From a virus: DNA of 56,829 nucleotides. The position numbers were made by a program, and so were the translations under genes. The notes beneath the pieces were generated by a model. That model had not been told where the DNA came from and made no database searches. It was given only the letters and a program-made list of their open reading frames with translations. Positions 7,724 to 14,478 of the stretch are shown here, in pieces. The DNA is taken from IMG/VR virus record IMGVR_UViG_3300032163_000017, positions 1-56,829 of that record; one strand, 5' to 3'. Each line of letters starts with the position of its first letter. Position 1 is the stretch's first letter.

Positions 7724-8100
7724 TAAACAGTGAACCATTAAAGAAAGGCAACCTCATCTTCCTCAAATCCACTCTGGTTGATCTCTTCTACATCGTTAAG
7801 GGGATGGAAGGGGAGGGAATTGTAATCGCAAGGAAGATTGACTCCCCTCCATCTCAGTGGGAGAAGCTCTCTCTTGATAAGGTGGTTAAGCTGGCAGAGG
7901 AACAGGAGAAGCTTCTTCCACCTGATGTTGCCACAGCGATTGAGGAACAGAGGAAGGTTGTCTTTGCACCACCAAAGAGCGGAGGGAAGAAAAAGAAGTC
8001 TCTTGATAGGATGATGAAAGGGTTACCAAAAGAGGGAATTGAAGAGATATTAGCGGTGTTAGCAGCAGCAGGGGTGGAAGAGGGAGGTGAGGGAGAATGA
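7720..8100 (+). CDS. Early protein, unknown
   Basis: 126 residues, starting in an ATGA overlap. Beta-like N-terminus (NLIFLKSTLVDLFYIV), a Lys-rich linker (SGGKKKKSLD) near residue 90 and an acidic helical tail. Not recognised. Confidence 0.65.
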   Translation: MINSEPLKKGNLIFLKSTLVDLFYIVKGMEGEGIVIARKIDSPPSQWEKLSLDKVVKLAEEQEKLLPPDVATAIEEQRKVVFAPPKSGGKKKKSLDRMMKGLPKEGIEEILAVLAAAGVEEGGEGE

Positions 8101-8390
8101 CTGAGCAAGAAGAGAAAGAGTCTCTTTTGGGTAAAGTTTCAATATTAGCAGAACTGGCAAAAATCGGAGAGGCAATAACGCAGAATCAAATAAGAGAAAC
8201 TATGCATCTGGTAGCAGATTTATTTATTGGGTGCCTCTCTGTCTTTGCAGACTGTCTCCCACCTGAGAGACGGGATGAGTTTATTAAAGGTGCTATTGAT
8301 GCTGCTTACAAAGACCTCATGATTATACAGCAGAAAAAGAAAGGGAGAGAGGTGGTGTTTGGGGGAGATCAAAGTGAGGGGAGGAGGTGA
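8097..8390 (+). CDS. Small helical protein, unknown
   Basis: 97 residues, starting in an ATGA overlap after GAGGGAGGTGAGGG. Mostly helical with two Cys in the middle (GCLSVFADC). Precedes the PD-(D/E)XK nuclease gene. Function unknown. Confidence 0.65.
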   Translation: MTEQEEKESLLGKVSILAELAKIGEAITQNQIRETMHLVADLFIGCLSVFADCLPPERRDEFIKGAIDAAYKDLMIIQQKKKGREVVFGGDQSEGRR

Positions 8391-8396
8391 CAACTG

Positions 8397-9353
8397 ATGA
8401 ATCAACCAATCAAAATCGGTATTGAGAGTAAGATGTTTGATAATTTTTCATTAGACTGCTATCGAAACTGCCCTGAGTATTATCATAAAAGAATAGTTCA
8501 AGGGGTGATTAAACCTGGAGCTAAAAAGATAGCTGCTGATTTTGGAACGTGCATCCACCTCTCTTTAGAGCATTTCTATAAGAATGGGATGACTGACAAA
8601 GCTATCCAAGAAGCAATGAACCTCTTTCTTTCCTCTTTTGAGAAACTCCAAGATGACACCGATGACAAACGCACTCTGGGAAAGGGGCTGGAGATACTGG
8701 GAAAGTATTTCTCCCGCTACCATCATGAACCATTCAATGTAGTGGATACAGAGGTGGGAGGGGCGGTTGAGTTAGGGGACTATCTTTACACCTTTAGGAT
8801 TGACCTTATTGCTGAGTGGCAATCTCCAAAAGGGATATATGGGTTTGATCATAAGACAACCTCTTCCCTCTCCAGGATGGTGGTTAAGCCACACAATCAG
8901 GTGGCGGGTTATGTTTATGTTCTCAATCAGCATTATGAGAATGTGTTGGGATTTATCCTGAACACGATTGGAGTTTATAAAGCAACAGAGGAGATGGATA
9001 AGGGGGCTCCAAAGGTTATCTCTCCCAAGACTGGTAAACCTATCTATGCTATGAAAGAGAGAGAGATATTGGTAAGGATGCCTACCTCTCGATCACAGGT
9101 TGAGGTGGATCAATGGAAGAAGGAGACAATCTATCTTATTCATCAGATTGAAGAGTGTCAGAAGGAGGGTGTCTGGCCAAGGAGAACCAATTTCTGCACC
9201 GCTTATGCCTCTAAGTGTCAATATCTTGACCTATGTCAGGCTCAAGAACCAGAAAGGATACTGGATGCGTTGATTGCAAGTGAGGTTTATGCTGTTGATC
9301 CGTGGCAACCTTATAAGAATGAGGGGGAGGTTGTGGAGGAGGAGGTGGGATAA
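8397..9353 (+). CDS. PD-(D/E)XK (RecB/Cas4-like) nuclease with candidate Fe-S cysteines
   Basis: 318 residues. N-terminal GTCIHLSLEHFY (about 50-61) matches the RecB-family helix. FRIDLIAEW (Asp 136) and YGFDHKTTS (Asp 151, Lys 153) form the PD-(D/E)XK active site, and NQVAGYVYVL the following Gln motif. Cys 21/25 near the N-terminus together with C-x6-C-x5-C near 267-280 resemble the four cysteines that hold the 4Fe-4S cluster in Cas4/AddB proteins. It is probably a DNA-end exonuclease for phage recombination, fitting the Sak4-like annealing module downstream. AGGAGGTGACAACTG precedes the ATG. Confidence 0.8.
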   Translation: MNQPIKIGIESKMFDNFSLDCYRNCPEYYHKRIVQGVIKPGAKKIAADFGTCIHLSLEHFYKNGMTDKAIQEAMNLFLSSFEKLQDDTDDKRTLGKGLEILGKYFSRYHHEPFNVVDTEVGGAVELGDYLYTFRIDLIAEWQSPKGIYGFDHKTTSSLSRMVVKPHNQVAGYVYVLNQHYENVLGFILNTIGVYKATEEMDKGAPKVISPKTGKPIYAMKEREILVRMPTSRSQVEVDQWKKETIYLIHQIEECQKEGVWPRRTNFCTAYASKCQYLDLCQAQEPERILDALIASEVYAVDPWQPYKNEGEVVEEEVG

Positions 9354-9354
9354 G

Positions 9355-9471
9355 ATGAAAACTAAACCCTGCCCAAAGTGTCAGAGTAAGATGATCATCT
9401 CCATCAAGGGATGGATGTGTCTGAGATGCTTTGAAGTTGTTGGGTTTAAGGAAGGAGGTGAAACAGAATGA
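9355..9471 (+). CDS. 38-residue zinc-ribbon protein
   Basis: CPKCQSKM and CLRCFEV give a C-x2-C pair at each end of a beta hairpin, a minimal zinc ribbon. Preceded by GGAGGAGGTGGG, so the ATG at 9355 rather than an upstream one is the start. Function unknown. Confidence 0.65.
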   Translation: MKTKPCPKCQSKMIISIKGWMCLRCFEVVGFKEGGETE

Positions 9472-9542
9472 GTGCTTACCCGAGACCAATCCACTGTACA
9501 GATTGTGAAAGGGATTTTACCCCTGAGAGAAATGGTGTTTGA
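9468..9542 (+). CDS. 24-residue Cys-pair peptide (possible remnant)
   Basis: A strong AAGGAGGTGAAACAG site and an ATGA overlap open a 24-codon frame with one Cys pair (HCTDCERDF). It may be a real micropeptide or the stump of a zinc-ribbon gene. Confidence 0.35.
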   Translation: MSAYPRPIHCTDCERDFTPERNGV

Positions 9543-9551
9543 CTTTTAGAG

Positions 9552-9737
9552 ATGGCCAATTTTGGGCCTTACAAATTATGGCCAGCTGATCTATGGATGT
9601 GTCATGGATGCGGGAAGAAGATTATTTCTGGTTATAGTCAGAGAGGGATAGAACATCATGAGAAAGATTTTGAAGTTCTTTTAGAGCAGGCAAAGAGGTC
9701 TGGTTATCTTTATTATAATTATACGAAAGGAGATTAA
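9552..9737 (+). CDS. Small zinc-finger-like protein
   Basis: 61 residues. MCHGCGKK supplies one Cys pair, and HH at 35-36 could complete a site. The Trp/Tyr-rich N-terminus and a helical middle follow. Not recognised. Confidence 0.55.
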   Translation: MANFGPYKLWPADLWMCHGCGKKIISGYSQRGIEHHEKDFEVLLEQAKRSGYLYYNYTKGD

Positions 9738-9739
9738 CC

Positions 9740-9934
9740 GTGTCAGAGTTTACCTGTCAACAAGGTCACTTATTATCTTCTCATGAAATGATCAAAGGAA
9801 GATGTTACTGTGGTGCAAGAATTTGTAGAATGGATGGGATGTCAGGGAGGGAGTTGGCTGAGATAGATAAAGAATGGGACAGGAAGGTTAGAGAGCAAGA
9901 GGAAGAAGAGGAGGAGAAAGATGCCTCTTTATGA
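9740..9934 (+). CDS. Small zinc-ribbon-like protein
   Basis: 64 residues with a GTG start after AAAGGAGATTAACC. Residues 5-30 hold Cys and His (CQQGHLL, CYCGARIC), the rest is a very acidic helix ending in a run of Glu. Function unknown. Confidence 0.6.
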   Translation: MSEFTCQQGHLLSSHEMIKGRCYCGARICRMDGMSGRELAEIDKEWDRKVREQEEEEEEKDASL

Positions 9935-10190
9935 GTATGAGTGTTCTCAGTGTGGTTATGTAGGAGAGACAATGCTCCCTTTATCAAGATGTGATGAGGA
10001 ACAATATTGTCCTACCTGCTTAATTCGAGATGAAGTAGAAATAGTTTTAAAGAAGCTGTTTAATAAGCTAACCACCTCCTGGAAGGATAAAGATCGTAAG
10101 TGGGGAACATCCCTCTATCGAAAGCATGATGGGAAGGAAAAGGTGAAAGCCCCAAAGATGCCAACTTACATTCCAAGAGGATTAAAATAG
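9921..10190 (+). CDS. FmdB-type zinc ribbon protein
   Basis: 89 residues beginning MPLYEYECSQCG, the signature start of the FmdB/CxxC_CxxC_SSSS zinc-ribbon family, with the second pair CPTC near 37. The C-terminal half is basic. Family members are small presumed regulators; the role in phage is unknown. It overlaps the previous gene by 14 bp, with GAGGAGGAGAAAG upstream. Confidence 0.75.
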   Translation: MPLYEYECSQCGYVGETMLPLSRCDEEQYCPTCLIRDEVEIVLKKLFNKLTTSWKDKDRKWGTSLYRKHDGKEKVKAPKMPTYIPRGLK

Positions 10191-10191
10191 G

Positions 10192-10389
10192 ATGAACTTG
10201 CAAAGATTAAATCAGATATTGATTGGAAAGGGTGGATTGACAAAAGACCAAAGAGTCCGGTCTATGAGGAATGACGGCCAGTGGTGGCGTTGCGGGGAAA
10301 TCATTCCGTGGAGAGCTGAGGAAAGATTATATTGCAGGAGTATGAATAGTTCCTGCCCGACCTGCCTTGAAAGGAGGGGAAATGAATAA
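10192..10389 (+). CDS. Small Cys-containing protein, unknown
   Basis: 65 residues, basic, with two Trp-Cys contexts (WWRCGEI, YCRSMNSSCPTC). The 3' end contains the first copy of a DNA repeat (TCCTGCCCGACCTG) found at three gene ends here. Not recognised. Confidence 0.5.
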   Translation: MNLQRLNQILIGKGGLTKDQRVRSMRNDGQWWRCGEIIPWRAEERLYCRSMNSSCPTCLERRGNE

Positions 10390-10576
10390 ACCATACCTGC
10401 TTGACAACGAACCAATGACGGCGGAAGAACTGATTCATGCAGCTGTAAAACTTGACCATTCATATTTCTGTCAATGGCTTAGACAAACATCTGTGGCAAC
10501 AATCATTTTACGATCACATGGGCATATCGTGGAGGAGAATATCCTGCCCGACCTGTTTCAAAAGGAGAATTTATGA
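10382..10576 (+). CDS. Small early protein, unknown
   Basis: 64 residues. The start is chosen by GAAAGGAGGGGAA just upstream. Acidic first half with a helix containing TAEELIHAAVK. Not recognised. Confidence 0.55.
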   Translation: MNKPYLLDNEPMTAEELIHAAVKLDHSYFCQWLRQTSVATIILRSHGHIVEENILPDLFQKENL

Positions 10577-10680
10577 GAAGATGCCCTAATTGTGGTAGTG
10601 AATTAGTACCCGATGAAGATTGTAATGGAAATATAGTTTATAGGTGTTTGAACTGCACGACTATTGTTACAAAAATCTAA
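10573..10680 (+). CDS. 35-residue zinc ribbon
   Basis: ATGA overlap with the gene before, AAAAGGAGAATTT upstream. CPNCGSEL and CLNCTTI place two C-x2-C pairs in classical zinc-ribbon spacing. Function unknown. Confidence 0.6.
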   Translation: MRRCPNCGSELVPDEDCNGNIVYRCLNCTTIVTKI

Positions 10681-10797
10681 TACAGGTCGGTGGCGAAAGC
10701 CTGGTGTGGAGACGACTATGAAAAGTAGCAGGGAAGCAGGGAAGCAGGGATGCACGGGAATCCTGCCCGATCTACCCTCTAATGAAGGGAGGAGAAG

Positions 10798-11088
10798 ATG
10801 TATTGTGTATGTGGAAGAGAACTTACTTCAACTGCTGCAAGTTGTTGGGAAACTTCTACGATAGATTCTCAGGGTAAAGTTATATCTGGAACCTGCATCC
10901 ACGGAAAATACTTTCCTCCAGTTAAGGAGGGGAAGATGATTCAGGATGAGAGATATAAATTTCCTAACGCCCCGATGGATGACTGGATTAACGTTGGTAA
11001 ATTTGATGATTTTCTAACTGGGAAAAAGCAATTAATCATTTATGCCAATACAAGCCAAATGGTATGGCATATGGGAGTGATAAACTAA
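10798..11088 (+). CDS. Small early protein, possibly two overlapping starts
   Basis: 96 residues from the ATG after GAAGGGAGGAGAAG, with CVCGREL at the N-terminus and Cys/His in GTCIHGK. An internal ATG at 10936 is preceded by AAGGAGGGGAAG, an equally strong site, so a shorter 50-residue product (from MIQDERYKF) may also or instead be made. Not recognised. Confidence 0.5.
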   Translation: MYCVCGRELTSTAASCWETSTIDSQGKVISGTCIHGKYFPPVKEGKMIQDERYKFPNAPMDDWINVGKFDDFLTGKKQLIIYANTSQMVWHMGVIN

Positions 11089-11099
11089 GGAGGGGAAAA

Positions 11100-11369
11100 A
11101 TGAGTGCAAACATAGGTACTTATGAGTTGATAATGAAGTGGAATGAGGCTAAGCAATCTGTTGAGAGTTTAAAGCAAAGACTCAACTCAGCAGAATGTGA
11201 ATTGAGCAATGCGACCAGTAAACTTGGTGATAATCTTTTCCCTAAAGATGCTATACCCAATGAGATGTTTGCTATCTGGGTTAATGGAGAGAAACTTGGT
11301 ATACCTGGAGATGTATTACTTCAGGTCTCTGTGTTGAACGGTAATTATAAGGTTACTCTACGAAAGTAG
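11100..11369 (+). CDS. Small protein with coiled-coil start, unknown
   Basis: 89 residues, start chosen by TAAGGAGGGGAAAA. The helical first half (ESLKQRLNSAECELSNATSK) looks like a coiled coil; the second half is beta-like. It lies directly upstream of the Sak4-like ATPase. Function unknown. Confidence 0.65.
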   Translation: MSANIGTYELIMKWNEAKQSVESLKQRLNSAECELSNATSKLGDNLFPKDAIPNEMFAIWVNGEKLGIPGDVLLQVSVLNGNYKVTLRK

Positions 11370-11406
11370 CTCATTGGTCGTTAACTTAATCTTAAAGGAG
11401 GAAAGG

Positions 11407-12243
11407 ATGAGCAAAAAAAATATCGTCTTAATAAGTGAACCAGGTGCTGGAAAGACCACCTCTCTTGAGACTCTCCCAGGAGGAACAGTTGATTTTAATA
11501 CAGATCCTGGTGGATGGAAATCTTTGGAGAGGGAGGGAGCTGCATTACAGGAAGCGTTGAAGGTTGGAAGGAAACCAAAGAAGTTAATCCATGCACCCAA
11601 TCTTAGAGAATGGTTAAAAGATCCAAACAACAAACTCCAACCAGATAATATTCTCATTATTGATTACTCCATCTATGCTATCCCGATGAATGTAGCCATG
11701 CTCACCAATTATGATTCAAAGGTTTATTTTGATCTTGGACAGGACATCAATGCGTTAGAGAAGGTTGGGAAGGAAAGAGGGATCTGTCATTTTGCAATCG
11801 ACTCTTTGACAGGGTTACAATGGTATGTTCTACATGGGATGGTTAACCTTGCTGGTCATACTGCAAAAGGAACATCGATGTATTCATATGGACTGGCGAT
11901 TGAGAAGATGAGAGAAATCATTGATACCTGCTGCCACCTTCCTTTTGATTTCATCTTAACCACCCATGTTGAATCAGAAAAGGATGAGATTATTGGGAAG
12001 ATCCAAGAGACAATCTTACTCTATGGACGTAAATTGCCTGGGATCATCTTATCTATGATTGATGATATCTACTACTGTTCGATGTCAACGATCAGTGGGA
12101 AGAAGGAGTATTTCTTTGAGACCCAGCCACAGATGTTCCTCCGTATCATTCGTCAGAGATCATTTGATAATCTCCCAATCAAATTGAAACCAAACTTTGC
12201 GGAGTTATATAAAGGACAACTCTTCTGTGGAGAATCAAAGTGA
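11407..12243 (+). CDS. RecA-fold ATPase, Sak4-like / phage nucleotide-binding protein
   Basis: 278 residues. Walker A SEPGAGKTT at 10-18, a Walker B-like strand CHFAIDSLTG near 130, and FILTTHVES near 190 match the AAA_24 / Sak4 group of phage single-strand annealing ATPases. These load on SSB-coated DNA and drive homologous pairing. The start at 11407 follows AAAGGAGGAAAGG. Neighbouring genes include a candidate SSB-like protein (12961) and a RecB-like nuclease, completing a recombination module. Confidence 0.75.
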   Translation: MSKKNIVLISEPGAGKTTSLETLPGGTVDFNTDPGGWKSLEREGAALQEALKVGRKPKKLIHAPNLREWLKDPNNKLQPDNILIIDYSIYAIPMNVAMLTNYDSKVYFDLGQDINALEKVGKERGICHFAIDSLTGLQWYVLHGMVNLAGHTAKGTSMYSYGLAIEKMREIIDTCCHLPFDFILTTHVESEKDEIIGKIQETILLYGRKLPGIILSMIDDIYYCSMSTISGKKEYFFETQPQMFLRIIRQRSFDNLPIKLKPNFAELYKGQLFCGESK

Positions 12244-12422
12244 AGATGGCAAGAGGAAAATGTGGCAGGAAACGATCCTACCTCTCTGAGAGTGATGCCT
12301 TTATTGCTGCCAGCACACAATTAAAGAAGAGGTTTAAGGAGGATGACTGGGTTAGCTTTAGGGCATATCTCTGTGAGAAGTGTAGGATGTGGCATTTAAC
12401 TAAACAGGGAGAGAGAAGGTGA
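12240..12422 (+). CDS. Small basic Cys-pair protein
   Basis: 60 residues. A GTG overlapping the previous stop (GTGA) has GGAG seven bases upstream; an in-frame ATG at 12246 is the alternative. Basic N-terminus (RGKCGRKR), then YLCEKCRMWH, a Cys pair with a nearby His. Function unknown. Confidence 0.6.
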   Translation: MKMARGKCGRKRSYLSESDAFIAASTQLKKRFKEDDWVSFRAYLCEKCRMWHLTKQGERR

Positions 12423-12703
12423 TAAAGATGACAGAGAACATGAGTCCAAAGATGTCTCCACAACCAATCGAGTTAACCAAACCAACATTGACGTTTGGTG
12501 AGTGTCTTGACCAGTTATTGTTAGGAAGGAAAGGAAGAAGGTTAGAGTGGGAGGATAAGGAGGTTTATATCATTATTCAAAATGAGCAGTTAATGATTTT
12601 TAGAACGGATGATAAAAAGCTACATCCTCTCATCGTATCAACAGGAGACATTGAGGGGATGGATTGGGTGTTGATAGAGGTGATTAAGGGGAAACTTTCA
12701 TAA
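12419..12703 (+). CDS. DUF2829/Tad2-like protein (possible anti-Thoeris)
   Basis: 94 residues. The segment LTFGECLDQLLLGRKGRRLEW, then a strand YIIIQNEQLMIF, then GDIEGMDWVLIEV, follows the DUF2829 pattern (F-x-E-A-L, G-K-K-x-x-R-x-x-W, D-x-x-A-x-D-W). Tad2, a phage protein of this family, blocks Thoeris immunity by sequestering its signalling nucleotide. The family match is my reading; the anti-defence role is inference. Start is GTG in a GTGA overlap, or ATG at 12428. Confidence 0.5.
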   Translation: MIKMTENMSPKMSPQPIELTKPTLTFGECLDQLLLGRKGRRLEWEDKEVYIIIQNEQLMIFRTDDKKLHPLIVSTGDIEGMDWVLIEVIKGKLS

Positions 12704-12722
12704 GGAGAGGAGGTGAGAAGAG

Positions 12723-12893
12723 ATGATGAAACTCAAACCAATTAAAGAGGATTTAAAAGAGAAGGCTGGAGAGGTGGTTGGGCAGTTGGAGGCTCAACGA
12801 GAAGACTTTCTAAACCAAGTTGACTTTCTCAAAGCTAAGGTGGATGATGTTGAAAGAAAGATCCGCTGGCTGAAGAGAGAGATTCTTGACTGA
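12723..12893 (+). CDS. 56-residue coiled-coil protein
   Basis: Preceded by GAGAGGAGGTGAGAAG. Almost entirely one amphipathic helix with hydrophobic repeats (VGQLEAQREDFLNQVDFL), typical of a small coiled-coil dimer. It lies just before the SSB-like gene. Function unknown. Confidence 0.6.
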   Translation: MMKLKPIKEDLKEKAGEVVGQLEAQREDFLNQVDFLKAKVDDVERKIRWLKREILD

Positions 12894-12960
12894 AGGGAGG
12901 TGGAAAGGAGAAGAGAAGTAAGTTAATGGTAAACAATCCAACAACAAAAGGAGGATAGTT

Positions 12961-13437
12961 ATGGCACCAATCGATTTAGGAATAGGTTTTGAGGAGTTAG
13001 AAAGGATGGCAAAGCCACCCCTCTTCCCAGACGGTTCATATGAGTTTGTGGTGGAGAAGGTGGATGACTCCCCTGTGCAACAGTCAAAGAGACCTCAGTG
13101 GCGATTCCAATTAAGGCCAGTTAATCGTCCTGATCTTGAAAGTGATTCTAAGTATAAAGGTCGTTCACTTTTCTATTACGCTCAGCTTCCTTGGATTGAT
13201 CCTGATACAGGAAGGTGGGATTACACCAACACCTTCTCCCTTGTTGCCATTATTAATGGAACAGGGATGCAGGTGCAAGGGACATCGATCCCTGATAAGG
13301 AGGTGTTTCAAGGGAAGACTGGGGTGATGAAGCTTGGGCATCGAACAAGGAAAGGGACGGAGGGAGATCCCGAGCCTACCATCGATCAAGCTGTCTCCAT
13401 CGTGACAAAGAGGAAAGGTGGAGGGACGGTGGCTTAA
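12961..13437 (+). CDS. SSB-like / DUF669-type protein
   Basis: 158 residues. The order PDGSYEFVVEKVDDSP, then QWRFQLRPVNRP, then GRSLFYYAQLPW and FQGKTGVMKLGHR fits the beta-barrel layout of phage single-strand-binding-like proteins that partner Sak4 ATPases. Basic C-terminus rather than the acidic tail of bacterial SSB. Context strengthens the call. AAAAGGAGGATAGTT precedes the ATG. Confidence 0.55.
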   Translation: MAPIDLGIGFEELERMAKPPLFPDGSYEFVVEKVDDSPVQQSKRPQWRFQLRPVNRPDLESDSKYKGRSLFYYAQLPWIDPDTGRWDYTNTFSLVAIINGTGMQVQGTSIPDKEVFQGKTGVMKLGHRTRKGTEGDPEPTIDQAVSIVTKRKGGGTVA

Positions 13438-13446
13438 CCTCAAACC

Positions 13447-13487
13447 GTGTCACTTATTGACACACTATCTCAACCTACCAAGTTGAG
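13447..13487 (+). promoter_or_regulatory. Two short hairpins in the spacer after the SSB-like gene
   Basis: GTGTCA-CTTAT-TGACAC (13447-13463) and CTCAAC-N7-GTTGAG (13469-13487), both perfect six-base stems, in a 104-bp spacer. There is no T run, so not a simple terminator; they may process or stabilise the mRNA or bind a protein. Confidence 0.45.
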
Positions 13488-13541
13488 AGAGAAAGAGATC
13501 CTCAAACCAAACTCAAATTGAAAAAGGAGGATATTCATCCT

Positions 13542-13826
13542 ATGAAAAAGGTTCAGATTAAAGCAACATCAGGTTCGAAAGGAAAGCCAGATTTTAAGGA
13601 GACAGTTGGTGAGGCACCTCAATATGAGTCTATTGCTGAAGCAATCAAGACTCTTAAAGAGGAAGGTGTGTTAGCTCTCATCAATCGTCAGGTTAAGACT
13701 GATGCTCTCAATGCGTTGAGGAAACCTTCTGAGGCAAGCCTTGGTAGGTTAGTAAGTAAGGCTCCTGCAGAAGCAAAGGAGAAGATTGCTGATATCCTGA
13801 AGAAGTATGGTATTAAGGTGGATTAA
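13542..13826 (+). CDS. Small early protein, unknown
   Basis: 94 residues from the ATG after AAAAAGGAGGATATTCATCCT. Helical C-terminal part with ALNALRKPSEASLGRLVSKA, resembling a short DNA- or partner-binding helical bundle. Similar in style to the C-terminal half of the 157-residue late protein (LVTSLRKLGQNKAADEV), but I cannot establish homology. Function unknown. Confidence 0.65.
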   Translation: MKKVQIKATSGSKGKPDFKETVGEAPQYESIAEAIKTLKEEGVLALINRQVKTDALNALRKPSEASLGRLVSKAPAEAKEKIADILKKYGIKVD

Positions 13827-13834
13827 CTTTTCAG

Positions 13835-13888
13835 CCTCACCTTGGTAGGTAGGTGAGGGAAGGATCTCTTTTTCTCTTTATTTTTTTA
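13835..13888 (+). terminator. Probable rho-independent terminator
   Basis: Perfect eight-base stem CCTCACCT/AGGTGAGG (13835-13858) followed, after about eight bases, by a T-rich tract (13868-13888). It ends a block of the early array and may be leaky, since genes continue downstream without an obvious new promoter. Confidence 0.6.
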
Positions 13889-13932
13889 AACTTTAACTGT
13901 AAGGAGGAATAAAGATTAAAGCAAAACAGAAG

Positions 13933-14064
13933 ATGGTTATGTTAGAAGTGAAAACAAACTTGAATAATAATGATCTTAAAAATGCCATAAGAAGCATTGT
14001 ATCCACCATGACTGCAATTGAAGTTATCCAGGTACAGGTCAATCTCATCAAGGAGGAAAGTTAA
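13933..14064 (+). CDS. 43-residue protein, possibly starting at an ATT codon upstream
   Basis: From ATG 13933 the frame gives 43 residues with beta-like VMLEVKTNLNNNDLKNAIR and VQVQVNLIKEE. That ATG has no ribosome site, whereas AAGGAGGAATAAAG ends exactly before an in-frame ATT at 13915, which would give 49 residues. Function unknown. Confidence 0.5.
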   Translation: MVMLEVKTNLNNNDLKNAIRSIVSTMTAIEVIQVQVNLIKEES

Positions 14065-14065
14065 G

Positions 14066-14275
14066 ATGCCCAAAATAACAATCACATTTGGAGAAGGCCC
14101 AACTCAGATTGAAGGGCCAATCGAGAATAAGGCGATGTGCTATCATGCTATCCTTGATGCCATCTTAGCTTTGATAGAGTACGAACCAAAGAAGATTATC
14201 TCAGGGATGGTTCTCCCATTTGACCCAACGAAGGGCGGAGGGGGGATTCCAAGAGGGATGGGAGGGAGAGGATAA
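14066..14275 (+). CDS. Small protein with Gly-rich tail, unknown
   Basis: 69 residues, AAGGAGGAAAGTTAAG before the ATG. Short beta start, a helix (CYHAILDAILALIEY) and a Gly-rich end. Not recognised. Confidence 0.6.
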   Translation: MPKITITFGEGPTQIEGPIENKAMCYHAILDAILALIEYEPKKIISGMVLPFDPTKGGGGIPRGMGGRG

Positions 14276-14478
14276 TGTTTACAGCACAACATTACATTAA
14301 AGTGGCTAAGGTGCTTAGGGAGACTAAAACTGTAGGTGAGACTTCTCTGTGGCATAAAGATTTTCTCACCCATAAATTTGCAGAGATGTTTCAAGCAGAC
14401 AATCCACTTTTTGATTATGGGTTGTTTATTGATGAGTGTCAACCTTTAGAGGTGGAAAGGAAACAAAATGGAAATTGA
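14275..14478 (+). CDS. Small early protein, unknown
   Basis: 67 residues, TAATG overlap with the previous stop and GGGAGGGAGAGG upstream. Helical. Its end overlaps the ParB-methylase gene by 11 bp. Not recognised. Confidence 0.6.
   Translation: MFTAQHYIKVAKVLRETKTVGETSLWHKDFLTHKFAEMFQADNPLFDYGLFIDECQPLEVERKQNGN

Larger units (their letters stand above)
10349..10797 (+). repeat. Three-copy CCTGCCCGA(C/T)CT element before ribosome sites
   Basis: TCCTGCCCGACCTG at 10349-10362, again at about 10541-10554, and ATCCTGCCCGATCTA at about 10761-10775, each followed within 10-25 bases by a purine-rich ribosome site and an ATG. Copies one and two are inside gene ends and are read in different frames (SCPTCLER against ILPDLFQK), so the nucleotides rather than a peptide are shared. 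Bases 10681-10797, between the zinc-ribbon gene and the next start, otherwise hold only short GGGAAGCA repeats. Confidence 0.6.

Noticed and set aside
10664-10864. A 66-residue frame across the small-gene boundary
   Set aside because: It overlaps two frames that have strong ribosome sites and has none itself; it covers the repeated CCTGCCCGA element.
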